Position numbers and translations under genes: made by a program
In this document: positions 49,069 through 57,683 of the stretch, piece after piece
Layout of the letters: the number at the start of each line of letters is the position of its first letter
How positions within the stretch are numbered: position 1 is the first letter of the stretch
Notes under the pieces: model-generated
Told to the model about the DNA's origin: nothing
What the model saw: the letters and a program-made list of their open reading frames with translations, nothing else
Databases searched by the model: none
Source: Clostridia bacterium
GTDB taxonomy: Bacteria; Bacillota_A; Clostridia; Christensenellales; Aristaeellaceae
Assembly (NCBI GenBank): GCA_017620455.1
Contig: JAFZQK010000034.1
Location: forward strand, 1 to 64,000
DNA: 64,000 nucleotides
Reading direction: 5' to 3'

Positions 49069-50016
49069 ATGCAATACATTGTTTTGGATTTGGAATGGAA
49101 CCAGCCCATTTCCTATCATTCCCCCGCCTACAAAAGCGTGGGCGGCAAATTATTGTTTGAAATGATCCAGATCGGCGCGGTGCGGATCGACGAAAACCTG
49201 CGGGTGACGGATTCCTTTTCCCAGCTGATCCAGCCCCAGCACTACCTGCGGCTGCACCCCCGCATCGCCCGGATCACCCACATCAGCCAGGAGGAATTGT
49301 CCTCCGCCCCCGCCTTCAACGAGGCCGTGGAGGCCTTCGCCAAGTGGTGCGGCGACGATTACGTGCTGCTCACCTGGGGCTGCGACGATATTTCCGTTCT
49401 GAACCAGAACATGACGTTTTTCGGCTGCGAAACCCGGCTGGCCCCCATTTACGACGCCCAGAAGTACTTCGGCGACGCCATCGGCTCCCCCAAGGACCGC
49501 AAGGGCCTCAAGGCCGCCATGGAACAAATGGAGATCGTGCCCGACGAGGAGACGATGCCCTTCCATAACGCCGTCAACGACGCGTACTATACCGCCCTGG
49601 TGTTCCTGAAGCTGCCCGATCCGGGAAAGGTGCTCAATTATCCCCTGACCCCCCGGAAGCTGGTGCACATGGAGCGGAAAAAGAAGGAAAGCACGGCGAT
49701 CCTGCGGGTGCGGAGCATGAAGGACGCCCTGAAAAGTACCGCGGCCATGCAGCCCCCCTGCCCCATATGCGGCAAGCGCATGGCGGTGCCGGAGGGATAC
49801 GTGCTGCAGCGGAACGACCAGTACATGGCCCTGGCGGACTGCCCGGACCACGGGCTGGCCTTCGTGAAGCTGGCCTTCGGCAAGAACGACGAGGGCAAGC
49901 GGATCATGACCCGCTCCTCCGCCCTGTCCGAGGAGCAGAGCAAGCCCTATGTGCACACCAAGCACCTGCAGTGGGCCCAGAAGATTTCCGCCCAGCAGGC
50001 CGCCGCAAACCCGTAA
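49069..50016 (+). CDS. DEDDh 3'-5' exonuclease, KapD-like, with C-terminal zinc ribbon
   Basis: A 315-residue protein whose first 190 residues form a DnaQ-like exonuclease. Exo I is LDLEWN (D7, E9), Exo II lies near CDDISVLNQN, and Exo III is HNAVNDAYYT (His and Asp), so all catalytic residues are there. A basic linker leads to a zinc-ribbon-like region, CPICGKRM..CPDH (residues about 237-265). KapD-type nucleases are implicated in sporulation or RNA trimming. AAGGATG lies before the ATG. Confidence 0.85.
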   Translation: MQYIVLDLEWNQPISYHSPAYKSVGGKLLFEMIQIGAVRIDENLRVTDSFSQLIQPQHYLRLHPRIARITHISQEELSSAPAFNEAVEAFAKWCGDDYVLLTWGCDDISVLNQNMTFFGCETRLAPIYDAQKYFGDAIGSPKDRKGLKAAMEQMEIVPDEETMPFHNAVNDAYYTALVFLKLPDPGKVLNYPLTPRKLVHMERKKKESTAILRVRSMKDALKSTAAMQPPCPICGKRMAVPEGYVLQRNDQYMALADCPDHGLAFVKLAFGKNDEGKRIMTRSSALSEEQSKPYVHTKHLQWAQKISAQQAAANP

Positions 50017-50028
50017 AAGGAGACAGCC

Positions 50029-51681
50029 ATGATCATCCGCATGATGGATCGCCAGCGCGAATTTTCTTCCCCCGTCACCGTGCGGGAGGCCATTTCCGCC
50101 CTGGCCCCGGAATCCCTTCCCGGCGCCCTGGGGTGCTTCTGCGGCGGCGGGGTGATGGAGCTCAGCCAGCCGGTGGAGAAGGACTGCACGCTGCACCCCA
50201 TTACCTATCAGAACGAAGAGGGCCGCAGGATCTACGAGCGCTCGCTGCGCTTCATCCTGCTGCTGGCCATGCACCGGGTGCTGCCCGGGGAGCACCTGCG
50301 CATCGAGCATTCCATCGGCTACGGGCTGTACATGCGCGTGCTGGAAAGGGAAATGGACGCCGGCACCCTGGCGGCATTGGAAAAGGAAATGCGCCGCATC
50401 GTCCGGGAAGATCTGCCCTTTGAGAAGGAGACCTGGACCCGGGACGAGGCCATCCGCTATTTCGCCCGCACCGGGCATGAGGACAAGACCCGGCTGCTGG
50501 CCTACCGGCCTTACGATTTTTTCCACGTATACCGCTGCGGCGGCATTGCGGAATACTTTTACGGGGCCATGCTGCCCTCCACGGGCTGCTGCCGGGCGTT
50601 CAAGCTGCGGCTCTACAAGCCCGGCATGGTGCTGCAGCTGCCCTCCCCCGCCGATCCCACGCGCCCCGCGCCCTTCGCCTCCCGGACCAGGATCCTCTCG
50701 GTCTTCGCCCAGAGCAACCGCTGGTGCGATATCCTGGGGGTGCAGAACGCCGCGGACCTGAACGATATGACCGTCCGGGGCGAGCTGCCGTCCTTCATCC
50801 GGGTGAATGAAGCGCTGCACGATCAGTCCATCGGCGAGATCGCCCAGGGCATCCGCCGCCGGGGCGCCCGGGCGGTATTCGTGGCCGGGCCTTCCTCCAG
50901 CGGGAAAACCACCTTCTCCAACCGCCTGTGCATCCACATGCGGGTGCTGGGGCTGCGGCCGGTCCTGATCTCTTTGGACGATTTTTACCGGGACCGGGAA
51001 ACGCTGCCCCTGGAAAAGGACGGGCTGCCGGACCTGGAGGCCCTCTCCGCCCTGGACGTGCCGCTGCTGCGCAGGTGCCTCACGGGCCTGCTGGGCGGCG
51101 AAAAAGTGACCATGCCCCGCTTCGATTTCACCACCCAGAAGCGGGCCCCCGAAGGCTATCCCCTGAAGCTGGAGGATAACCAGGTGCTGGTGATGGAGGG
51201 CATCCACGGGCTGAACCCCGCCCTGCACGAGGGCTTCGATCCCACTCTGGTGGCCAAGGTGTACATCAGCGAATTGACCTGCCTGAACCTGGACCACCAC
51301 AACCGCATCCGCACCACGGACGCGCGGCTGCTGCGCCGCATCGTGCGGGATCATCAGTTCCGCTCCACCCCGCCGGAGGATACCCTGGCCATGTGGAACA
51401 GCGTGCGCCGGGGCGAGGAAACCTGGATTTTCCCCTATCAGGAGCAGGCGGATTTCATGTTCAATTCCGCCCTGCATTACGAGCTGCCCGTCCTCAAGCG
51501 CTACGCCTACGATCTGCTCATGGCCATTCCCGACGGCAGCCCGTATTATCTGGCGGCCCGGCGGCTGATCAAGATCCTGCATTATATCCTGCCCGCCACG
51601 GACGAGGCCATGCGGGATATCCCGCCCCTTTCGCTGCTGCGGGAATTCATCGGCGGCTGCACGCTGTACGGCGAAAAATAA
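50029..51681 (+). CDS. TGS/threonyl-tRNA-synthetase-like domain-uridine kinase fusion
   Basis: A 550-residue protein of the udk-like group seen in Firmicutes and Thermotogae. Residues 1-65 resemble a TGS domain, and about 65-210 resemble the second additional (editing-like) domain of ThrRS, including an EHSIGYGLY segment that recalls the H-x-x-x-H editing motif in degenerate form. Residues 275-550 are a P-loop uridine-kinase-like domain with GPSSSGKTT (about 290) and LISLDDFYRD. Reaction likely phosphorylation of a nucleoside; the ThrRS-like part may bind tRNA or nucleotide. 12 bases after the KapD-like gene, so the same operon. Confidence 0.88.
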   Translation: MIIRMMDRQREFSSPVTVREAISALAPESLPGALGCFCGGGVMELSQPVEKDCTLHPITYQNEEGRRIYERSLRFILLLAMHRVLPGEHLRIEHSIGYGLYMRVLEREMDAGTLAALEKEMRRIVREDLPFEKETWTRDEAIRYFARTGHEDKTRLLAYRPYDFFHVYRCGGIAEYFYGAMLPSTGCCRAFKLRLYKPGMVLQLPSPADPTRPAPFASRTRILSVFAQSNRWCDILGVQNAADLNDMTVRGELPSFIRVNEALHDQSIGEIAQGIRRRGARAVFVAGPSSSGKTTFSNRLCIHMRVLGLRPVLISLDDFYRDRETLPLEKDGLPDLEALSALDVPLLRRCLTGLLGGEKVTMPRFDFTTQKRAPEGYPLKLEDNQVLVMEGIHGLNPALHEGFDPTLVAKVYISELTCLNLDHHNRIRTTDARLLRRIVRDHQFRSTPPEDTLAMWNSVRRGEETWIFPYQEQADFMFNSALHYELPVLKRYAYDLLMAIPDGSPYYLAARRLIKILHYILPATDEAMRDIPPLSLLREFIGGCTLYGEK

Positions 51682-51758
51682 AATCCCGCATCAGAAAAAT
51701 TTGCATAAAATAATTGATCGCCTCCCTGCGCACAATAGCCGCGAGGAGGCGATTTGCA

Positions 51759-52286
51759 ATGAAAAAGATCTGGCTGTTCCTGGTTCTTATCGTGCTTGCG
51801 GCCGCGGTGCTCACCGGCTGCGCCGGCAGCGCGGATACCCTTCCCACGCCCACGCCCGGCACGTCCGCCAATCCCGGCATGATGTCCCCCGCCCGGCCCA
51901 CCGCCGCGCCGGAAGCGTCCGAGGCGCCCAGCGCCATCCGCACCGTGGAAGACGCGCGGAAAGCCGCCGAGGAAATGGAGGACGCCATCGAGAAACTCAG
52001 CGAGGTGGAGGAGGCGGACGTGGCCCTGGCCGGGGACACCGCCCTGGTGGGGCTGAAGCTCACCGCCCAGTACCAGGGCCAAGTGGACGACAGGCTGAAG
52101 AAAATGGTGCTGACGCGGGTGCAGACGGTGGAAAAGAGCGTCACGAAGGCGGCCGTCACCGACAATACGGCGCTGACCGCGGCCATCCGCGCCCTTTCCG
52201 ACGCCACGGACGGCGCGTCCACCCTGGAGGATATGAGCCGCAAGGCGGAGGAGATCCTCCGGCAGCTGACGGTCTATCCCGAATGA
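51759..52286 (+). CDS. YhcN/YlaJ-type sporulation lipoprotein
   Basis: A 175-residue lipoprotein (lipobox VLTGC). A Pro/Thr/Ala-rich linker (about residues 25-65) precedes a domain of about 110 residues. The domain has the pattern of YhcN/YlaJ spore lipoproteins: EDAIEKLSEVEEADVALAGDTALVGL, then a second KAAVTDNTAL half. These sit at the spore inner membrane and help germination. ATG at 51759 has GAGGAGG. The next gene starts in its stop codon (ATGA). Confidence 0.78.
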   Translation: MKKIWLFLVLIVLAAAVLTGCAGSADTLPTPTPGTSANPGMMSPARPTAAPEASEAPSAIRTVEDARKAAEEMEDAIEKLSEVEEADVALAGDTALVGLKLTAQYQGQVDDRLKKMVLTRVQTVEKSVTKAAVTDNTALTAAIRALSDATDGASTLEDMSRKAEEILRQLTVYPE

Positions 52287-52687
52287 CCCTTTCCCGTTTC
52301 CTGCTCCTGTCCGCCCCGGCGCTGCTGCCGGCCGGGCTGCTGGGCGGCGCGGGCCCGTTCGCGCTGACGCTGGGGCTGTGGACGGCCCTGCTCTGCCGCC
52401 GGGAGCAGTTAAGGCCGGCCCTGTACCCCCGCCAGCGGCGGCGCAGGCCCGGACGGTTCGCCCTGGGCTGGTCCGCGGGGTGCCTGTTTCCGGCGGCTGC
52501 GGAGAGACTGCTCCGCGCAGCGCAAAGCGCCGCTCCCTTCCGGGCCGGCTTTCCGGCCTGGGCGGGGGCGGCGTTTTTTGCGGCGGTCTGCTGCCGCCGG
52601 TTCGTTATGCTGCCCGTGGGCAGACGAGCGGCCTTTTTCCTCACGGCGGCGTTCTGCGCCCTTTCCTTGGCGCTTTACCGCCTGTAA
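52283..52687 (+). CDS. Small hydrophobic protein
   Basis: A 134-residue, Ala/Leu/Arg-rich protein with three to four hydrophobic stretches and a very basic centre (PRQRRRRPGR). No family recognised. It is coupled to the YhcN-type gene by an ATGA overlap, so a membrane role in the spore is plausible but inferred. Its last 13 bases overlap the end of the converging SPOCS-LysM gene. High-GC frames can look coding, so existence is likely but not certain. Confidence 0.5.
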   Translation: MTLSRFLLLSAPALLPAGLLGGAGPFALTLGLWTALLCRREQLRPALYPRQRRRRPGRFALGWSAGCLFPAAAERLLRAAQSAAPFRAGFPAWAGAAFFAAVCCRRFVMLPVGRRAAFFLTAAFCALSLALYRL

Positions 52688-54204
52688 ACGAGCACCGGCG
52701 CTCCCCCGGGCTTCTGATCCGCCAGGCGGGGGTTCAGGGCCAGGATGGCGTCCTGGGGCATGCGGTAGCGCTTGGCGATCTCCCACACGCCTTCCCCCGC
52801 CTGGGGATAATACAGGCAGATCCCCTTCGCGCTTTCTCCCTCCGGCACGCTTTCCGCCCCGGTGAGCACCCGGACCGCCGTCTGGCGCACGCCCTCGGCG
52901 GACAGATGCAGCGCGCACCGGAATTCCACCCGGTCGCCGGTGAGGGCGTTGAGCTCCACCTCCCCCGCCGTCAGCGTCAGGTGGTCCTCCGGCAGGCCCG
53001 CGGTGGCGAAAACGGCCCGGAAGGGCGTTTCCTGGCTGGCGGATACCGGGGCGGCGCTGCCGTCGGAAAGGTAAACCAGGGTCAGGTTCATCACGCCCTC
53101 CACCGTCAGCTCGCCGTGGTCCGCCCGGGCCTGGCCGATCACCGGCAGCGCGAAGCCCGCCAGGGGCGTTTTCACCCGGGCGTCGCCCGCGTCCAGCTGC
53201 ATCACCAGGCGGCAGGGGGCGTCCGTCTGCTCCGTCACCGTGCCGCTGCGCACGGACACCTCTTCCGCCGCCGCGGCGATCCCGTCCCCGGACAGGGTGA
53301 ACACGTCCCGCAGCAGCGGCGTTTCCTTTTCCGCTACGGCGCTGATCTCGCTGAACAGTTGCACCTCCGCCCGCATCACCCGGCTCCCGTCCTCGTTCTC
53401 CTGGCTGAGCACCGCCGTATCCCGCACCTCGCTTCGGGCGGCCAGGGCGTCCCCCAGGGCGCCGCTCAGGGCCACCACGTGCTCGAAGGGCATGGTGTGC
53501 CGGGTGTTCACCAAAGGCCGTCCGGGCATGTCGGAAGCGTGCCAGGCCTCCAGATAGACCGTGCCGGTCACGGTGGCGCGCCCGTCCGCCCCGCCCAGGA
53601 TGTCCTCCACCCGGGCCCGGGCGGATGCGTACAGCGTCTCGGTGATCTGCAGCACGTCCGACAGGTCGAATTCCTCCCGCAGCAGCGTCTGTCCCTGGCC
53701 TTCCCCCACGGTGTTTTCCAGGGAAACGGTCTGGGAAAGCTGCTGCACCTGCGGCGCGTCCCCGACGCCCTTCAGGCAGGACACCGTGCGCACCCCCGCC
53801 GCGTCCCCGGACAGCTGCAGCGCCGCCCGCAGCAGCACCCGGCCGTTGAAGGCTTTCGCCGTTACGCCGATCACCTCCGCCCGGGGGTGCACCGCGGCCT
53901 GGGCGGGCAAAGCGCCCTCCGCGGTCAGGGACTGGGAAAAATCCGCCGTTGCTTCCAAAGATCGCACCCGGTCCATGTCGCCCTGGGTATAGAGCACATG
54001 GAAGGTCACCTTCCCGTCCACCGCCGCCCGGCCCCCGGCCCATTCCCCGCCGCTGACCGCGGAGAGCGCGTCGGCATGGAGCACCCGGGCCTCCTCCCGA
54101 AGGCCCCCGGGCAGCGCCGCCTCCGTTTCCACCGCGATCTGCGCCGTCTGCAGGGGAACAACCTGTTCGGTTTCCATATTTTCACGGATCCATTCGATTT
54201 CCAT
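52675..54204 (-). CDS. SPOCS (DUF3794)-LysM spore-coat-type protein
   Basis: A 509-residue protein with three SPOCS/DUF3794-like beta-rich units (residues about 30-160, 180-310 and 330-440; typical strand YASARARVEDILGG). A C-terminal LysM domain (about 460-509: GEGVWEIAKRYRMPQDAILALNP) follows. SPOCS-LysM proteins are related to SpoVID and SafA-type morphogenetic coat proteins and to the clostridial SipL, which joins coat to spore surface. The start at 54204 has GGGAGGGAG upstream. A SigE-like promoter at 54231-54260 fits mother-cell expression. A SipL-type role is inference. Confidence 0.88.
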   Translation of the reverse strand: MEIEWIRENMETEQVVPLQTAQIAVETEAALPGGLREEARVLHADALSAVSGGEWAGGRAAVDGKVTFHVLYTQGDMDRVRSLEATADFSQSLTAEGALPAQAAVHPRAEVIGVTAKAFNGRVLLRAALQLSGDAAGVRTVSCLKGVGDAPQVQQLSQTVSLENTVGEGQGQTLLREEFDLSDVLQITETLYASARARVEDILGGADGRATVTGTVYLEAWHASDMPGRPLVNTRHTMPFEHVVALSGALGDALAARSEVRDTAVLSQENEDGSRVMRAEVQLFSEISAVAEKETPLLRDVFTLSGDGIAAAAEEVSVRSGTVTEQTDAPCRLVMQLDAGDARVKTPLAGFALPVIGQARADHGELTVEGVMNLTLVYLSDGSAAPVSASQETPFRAVFATAGLPEDHLTLTAGEVELNALTGDRVEFRCALHLSAEGVRQTAVRVLTGAESVPEGESAKGICLYYPQAGEGVWEIAKRYRMPQDAILALNPRLADQKPGGAPVLVYRR

Positions 54205-54230
54205 TCTGCTCCCTCCCATCGCTTCTCTGG

Positions 54231-54260
54231 ATTTGTATGAGAAAGCGGGGGCGTTTATGC
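54231..54260 (-). promoter_or_regulatory. SigE-like promoter of the SPOCS-LysM gene
   Basis: On the minus strand GCATAAA (54260-54254), then CATACAAA (54239-54232), with 16 bases between ATA and CAT. This is close to the mother-cell sigma-E consensus (ATA and CATACANT). Confidence 0.5.
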
Positions 54261-54353
54261 GTGAAGCGGCAGAAGCGGCGGGCAAGCAAGGCCCTGTACG
54301 CCGACGCAGCGGAGGCCGGACGGGAAAATTTCAGTCCGCCGGCAAATTGGGGC

Positions 54354-54382
54354 TTGCGTTTTTCCCCGCGTCATGCTATAAT
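54354..54382 (+). promoter_or_regulatory. tRNA-Val promoter
   Basis: TTGCGT at 54354-54359, a 17-base spacer and TGC-TATAAT (TATAAT at 54377-54382), 16 bases before the tRNA. Confidence 0.65.
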
Positions 54383-54397
54383 CCCATTGTTGCCCGT

Positions 54398-54471
54398 GGG
54401 ATTATAGCTCAGTTGGTTAGAGCGCCACGTTGACATCGTGGAGGTCATAGGTTCGAGCCCTACTAATCCCA
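54398..54471 (+). tRNA. tRNA-Val (GAC)
   Basis: A 74-base cloverleaf with acceptor GGGATTA/TAATCCC, anticodon loop TTGACAT (anticodon GAC), T arm GGTTCGAGCCC. Discriminator A and no encoded CCA, unlike the tRNA-Thr. Its 3' part is repeated at 54514, 54697 and 55672. Confidence 0.93.
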
Positions 54472-54507
54472 TAGGAAAAGGCACCCCTCGCGGGTGCCTT
54501 TTCCTAT
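54472..54507 (+). terminator. tRNA-Val terminator
   Basis: TAGGAAAAGGCACCC pairs with GGGTGCCTTTTCCTA across a CTCGC loop. Confidence 0.75.
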
Positions 54508-54849
54508 AGGATTGGCTCGAACCTATGACCGACACGATCGTGGAGGCGCAGAGCTGAGCGGTGCCCCTGTGGGGCATTCGCCTTTAGGCGAAAGCAAAGC
54601 GGAAGCGTGGTGAGCAGGAGGAATTTTCGAGCAATGCTTGCATTGCGAAGAAAAGCTCCCCTGCGAACCTGACCGAGCGAACGTAGTGAGCGAGACCATA
54701 GGTTCGAGCCCGTCCAATTTGCTACCCGGTTTGATAGTCTTTGGCATCTCGGTTCCTCGCTTTCGTTCATCTTGGTTGTATTCGTATCCAACTCGCATGA
54801 TTATGCGGTCTCGTAGGATCATTTTTAGAAACACACTCTAATCAATTTC
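54508..54849. repeat. Palindrome-rich tRNA-derived repeat region
   Basis: This gene-free stretch holds an inverted copy of the tRNA-Val sequence GGTTCGAGCC (54514-54523 on the minus strand), then a run of hairpins: GCCCCTGTGGGGC, TTCGCCTTTAGGCGAA and GCAATGCTTGCATTGC. A direct 15-base copy of the tRNA sequence (54697-54711) follows, and then AT-rich sequence to the next gene. The hairpin order recalls the repeat at 33125-33391, but direct sequence identity is low. Confidence 0.55.
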
Positions 54850-55497
54850 TCACATATCAATATGCACTTCACAGTTTGTTATCCCATTCTTTTGTAAATA
54901 TATATTAACAAATTCTTCTGTAGAAGCTGAATAATCATTGTCTTCCATAATCATTATCATTTCGTCCGTAATTCCATTATTTCCTTCTGTCCCACAACCA
55001 TATCCAGGAATAAATTCTTCATCCTTCTGGGGCTGCCATATGCTATCAACCAATTCCTGGTCATCTCTTATTGTATATATTATCTTGTAACAAGAAAATG
55101 AAGTTTTCCCTAATGAAATATGCCTCACTAATTTTTTGTCTTGATACATTCCATATTCGTCAATCCTTGCTACACAGTACACTATCTTTTTATTGTCTGT
55201 TTGATCAACTCGAAACACAAACGGATTGCACATTAGGATAACATCGCCTGATGAAATATAGTCTCCCCGTCCTGTTTGAATAATATAATAATTCTCAAGA
55301 GTGCCCATTAGCTCCAACAATTCAGGATCATGAGTATACCAAATATCTTTGCTAGTTTCACAATGTAGTATTATGCAATCATCCGGCAAATAAAACCCAA
55401 AGTCATATTTCTCTTCCGAATAAGAAGATGTTGTTCCTGTAAAAGTATATATGATACAGATAGTAATAATACTCATAATACTAATAGTTTTTTTCAT
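54850..55497 (-). CDS. Hypothetical secreted protein in tRNA-Val islet
   Basis: A 215-residue protein with a signal peptide (hydrophobic residues 5-22), of no family I recognise. Strongly AT-rich with codon use unlike the neighbours (many ATA, AAT, TAT). The mature part has mixed strands, with DFGFYLPDDCIILHC near its start and four or more cysteines. It is the only full-length gene between tRNA-Val and the displaced tRNA fragment at 55672, so it is the probable cargo of the islet. AGAGGC lies upstream of the ATG. Confidence 0.55.
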   Translation of the reverse strand: MKKTISIMSIITICIIYTFTGTTSSYSEEKYDFGFYLPDDCIILHCETSKDIWYTHDPELLELMGTLENYYIIQTGRGDYISSGDVILMCNPFVFRVDQTDNKKIVYCVARIDEYGMYQDKKLVRHISLGKTSFSCYKIIYTIRDDQELVDSIWQPQKDEEFIPGYGCGTEGNNGITDEMIMIMEDNDYSASTEEFVNIYLQKNGITNCEVHIDM

Positions 55498-55538
55498 TTT
55501 CTCTGCCTCTTTTCCATGATGATTCTTATAGATCTTAT

Positions 55539-55671
55539 CTATTGGTATAAGTTTAACATCTCTTCTATCATATCTTTATCCCAGTTAATTACAACAATAT
55601 CAATGCCATCATAATTATCAATAGCATCTATCAAACTTTGTCTCACATGCGGCCCTATTGCGAATTTCGGA
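55539..55671 (-). pseudogene. Truncated gene fragment at the islet edge
   Basis: A 44-codon minus-strand frame without a plausible start ends at 55539. It encodes a C-terminal piece, RQSLIDAIDNYDGIDIVVINWDKD, that is well ordered and AT-rich like the islet gene. Its upstream end is exactly where the tRNA-Val-like sequence (55672-55686) begins. It looks like the 3' remnant of a gene cut by integration or deletion. Its family is not recognised. Confidence 0.4.
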
Positions 55672-55686
55672 CATAGGTTCCAGCCC
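55672..55686 (+). other. Attachment-like copy of the tRNA-Val sequence
   Basis: CATAGGTTCCAGCCC matches 14 of 15 bases of 54446-54460 inside tRNA-Val. It marks the far edge of the AT-rich islet, two bases before the stop codon of the MATE gene. Reads as a displaced att site. Confidence 0.5.
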
Positions 55687-55687
55687 C

Positions 55688-57052
55688 CTACGCCCCCCGT
55701 CCTTCCTTCATGTGCCGCCAGATCAGGCGGTACATGGTGAAGAAGCACAGGGACGCGCCGGTCAGCTGGCTGATGAACTCCGCCCAGAAAACCCCGTGAA
55801 CCCCCAGGCCCAGCCCGGGCAGCAGCAGCGTCAGCGGCGCCACCAGAAGCACCTTGCGCAGCAGGGAGAAGAACAGGGCGTAGCGGGGATAATTCAGCGC
55901 CACGAAGGTGGACTGCCCCGCCAACTGCAGCGCCATGAAGGGGAAGGCCCCGAAATAGATCCGGGCGCATTCCGCCGCGGTGCGGATCAGGGCCTGATCG
56001 TTGGAGAAAATGCGGATCAGGGGCTCCGGGACGAGCATGACCAGCGCCCACATGCACACGTTGGTGACCAGTCCGCACAGGAACATGAACCAGATGCAGT
56101 CCGACACCCGGCGGTATTCCTTCGCCCCGTAATTGTAGCTCATCACGCTCTGGCCCGCGGCGGTAATGCCGTTGGTGGGCAGGCTCATGATCTCCCGCAG
56201 GGAGTTGATCAGGCTCATGCCCCCCACGTACAGGGTGCTCAGCGCCCCGCCCCAGGCCTTGAGCATGATGTTCACGATGGCCTGGGTCAGGCTGTTGGTG
56301 ACCTTGAAGGTAAAGCCCGTGACGCCCAGCTTCAGGATTGACCGCATTTCTTTCCCGTCGATGCTCAGCTTCTGCAGGCGCAGCGGCGGCTTTTTGCCGC
56401 ACAGGAACAGAAGCACCCACGCCGCGCTGGCGGTCTGGGAAATCACGGTGGCCAGCGCCGCGCCCCGCGCCTTCATATCCAGGACGTAAATGAACAGCGG
56501 GTCCAGCGCGATATTCAGCGCCGCCCCCAGCAGCACCGTCACCATCCCCACCCGGGGAAAGCCCTGGGCGTTGATGTAGGCGTTCATCCCCAGGCTGATC
56601 AGCACCGGCACCGTGCCCAGCACGTACACCTGGAAATAGGAGAGCGCGGCGGGCAGCGTATCCGCGTCCCCGCCCAGCAGGCGCAGCGTCACGGGCGCGG
56701 TGAAATAAAGGACCGCCGTCAGGAACACGCCGATCCCCAGCAGCCCCGTGAACGCCGTTTCCATGATGCGCCGCGCCCGGGCGTCGTCGCCCTCCCCCCG
56801 GGCGATGGTGGCCAGGGTGGCCCCGCCGGTGCTGCACAGATTGGCGAACGCGCCGATGAGCGTGATCAGCGGGAAGGATACTCCGATGCCCGTCAGCGCC
56901 AGGGTGCCGCCGTCGCGCATGCGGCCGATGTACATGCGGTCCACCACGTTATACAGCACGTGCACCAGCTCGGCCAGCATGATGGGCGTTCCCAGCCGCA
57001 TGATCAGGGCCGGCACCGTGCCTTTGGAAAAATCGCCTCTTGCGGCGGACAT
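55688..57052 (-). CDS. MATE-family multidrug/cation exporter
   Basis: A 454-residue MATE transporter with twelve helices in two similar halves. It has the N-half block GTPIMLAELVHVLYNVVDRMYIG and the C-half block NGITAAGQSVMSYNYGAKEYRRV (typical of DinF/NorM-like proteins). Na+ or H+ antiport of cationic drugs or metabolites is known for the family. Start at 57052 with AAGGAAGCGGAG upstream; an earlier ATG at 57094 overlaps the flavodoxin gene and lacks a site. The flavodoxin gene precedes it by 28 bases. Its stop lies next to the islet edge, so its last codons could have changed there. Confidence 0.9.
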   Translation of the reverse strand: MSAARGDFSKGTVPALIMRLGTPIMLAELVHVLYNVVDRMYIGRMRDGGTLALTGIGVSFPLITLIGAFANLCSTGGATLATIARGEGDDARARRIMETAFTGLLGIGVFLTAVLYFTAPVTLRLLGGDADTLPAALSYFQVYVLGTVPVLISLGMNAYINAQGFPRVGMVTVLLGAALNIALDPLFIYVLDMKARGAALATVISQTASAAWVLLFLCGKKPPLRLQKLSIDGKEMRSILKLGVTGFTFKVTNSLTQAIVNIMLKAWGGALSTLYVGGMSLINSLREIMSLPTNGITAAGQSVMSYNYGAKEYRRVSDCIWFMFLCGLVTNVCMWALVMLVPEPLIRIFSNDQALIRTAAECARIYFGAFPFMALQLAGQSTFVALNYPRYALFFSLLRKVLLVAPLTLLLPGLGLGVHGVFWAEFISQLTGASLCFFTMYRLIWRHMKEGRGA

Positions 57053-57080
57053 TGCTCCGCTTCCTTTCTGCGCCGGCCCG

Positions 57081-57512
57081 TCAGCCGAGGGCATCGTAAA
57101 ACGCCCGGAAGGCGTCGGTCTCCTCTTTCGTGGGATGGCCCTTGGAGGTGCCGCCCACCAGCTTGAAGGGCCCGAAGGTGTTGTAGCCCTGGCAGAGGTA
57201 TTCCCCCAGCACGCGGCAGTTTTTGCCCTCGCACACCCGGCGGATGGCCTTGAAATGCCCCTTCAGCTTCATGGCCGCCGTGGCGGCGAAGAATACGTCC
57301 TTCCCCTCCGGCAGATATTTTTTCGCAAATTCCAATACCTGCGGGGCAAAGGACCCGCCGTAAATGCCCGAGGCGAAACCGATCCGGCCGTAGGCGGACA
57401 GATCCGTATCCTTCCCCTCCGCTTCCAGCAGCGTCACGTCCTCCGGCAGGGTGTCCAGCAGCTTTTTGGTGTTCCCGTGATGATAGGAATAATAGACCAC
57501 GGCGGTTTTCAT
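57081..57512 (-). CDS. Flavodoxin-family protein
   Basis: A 143-residue flavodoxin-like protein. The FMN phosphate loop lies in YYSYHHGNTKKLL (residues 7-19), followed by the GFASGIYGG and FFAATAAMK strands. It is closest to the flavodoxin_5-like redox proteins rather than canonical flavodoxins, with G-K-N near the end. Start at 57512 with AGGAGGG; the earlier ATG at 57536 has none. Ahead of the MATE gene in an operon; divergent from the deaminase fusion. Confidence 0.85.
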   Translation of the reverse strand: MKTAVVYYSYHHGNTKKLLDTLPEDVTLLEAEGKDTDLSAYGRIGFASGIYGGSFAPQVLEFAKKYLPEGKDVFFAATAAMKLKGHFKAIRRVCEGKNCRVLGEYLCQGYNTFGPFKLVGGTSKGHPTKEETDAFRAFYDALG

Positions 57513-57612
57513 GCCCGATCCCTCCTGTCGTTGCATCCGATTCCGCTTCCATTATAGCAAACCCCGGCGGGAAATGAAAGCGCAGGCGGAAAAAACCGCC
57601 GGCTTTTTTCAG

Positions 57613-57641
57613 TTGAGCGCGCCGTGATTCTATGCTATAAT
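57613..57641 (+). promoter_or_regulatory. Promoter of the deaminase fusion
   Basis: TTGAGC at 57613-57618, a 17-base spacer and TGC-TATAAT (TATAAT at 57636-57641). Confidence 0.65.
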
Positions 57642-57683
57642 GCAGAAAAACAAACGTCCGGCAGGCCGGAAAGGATGGGCGGC

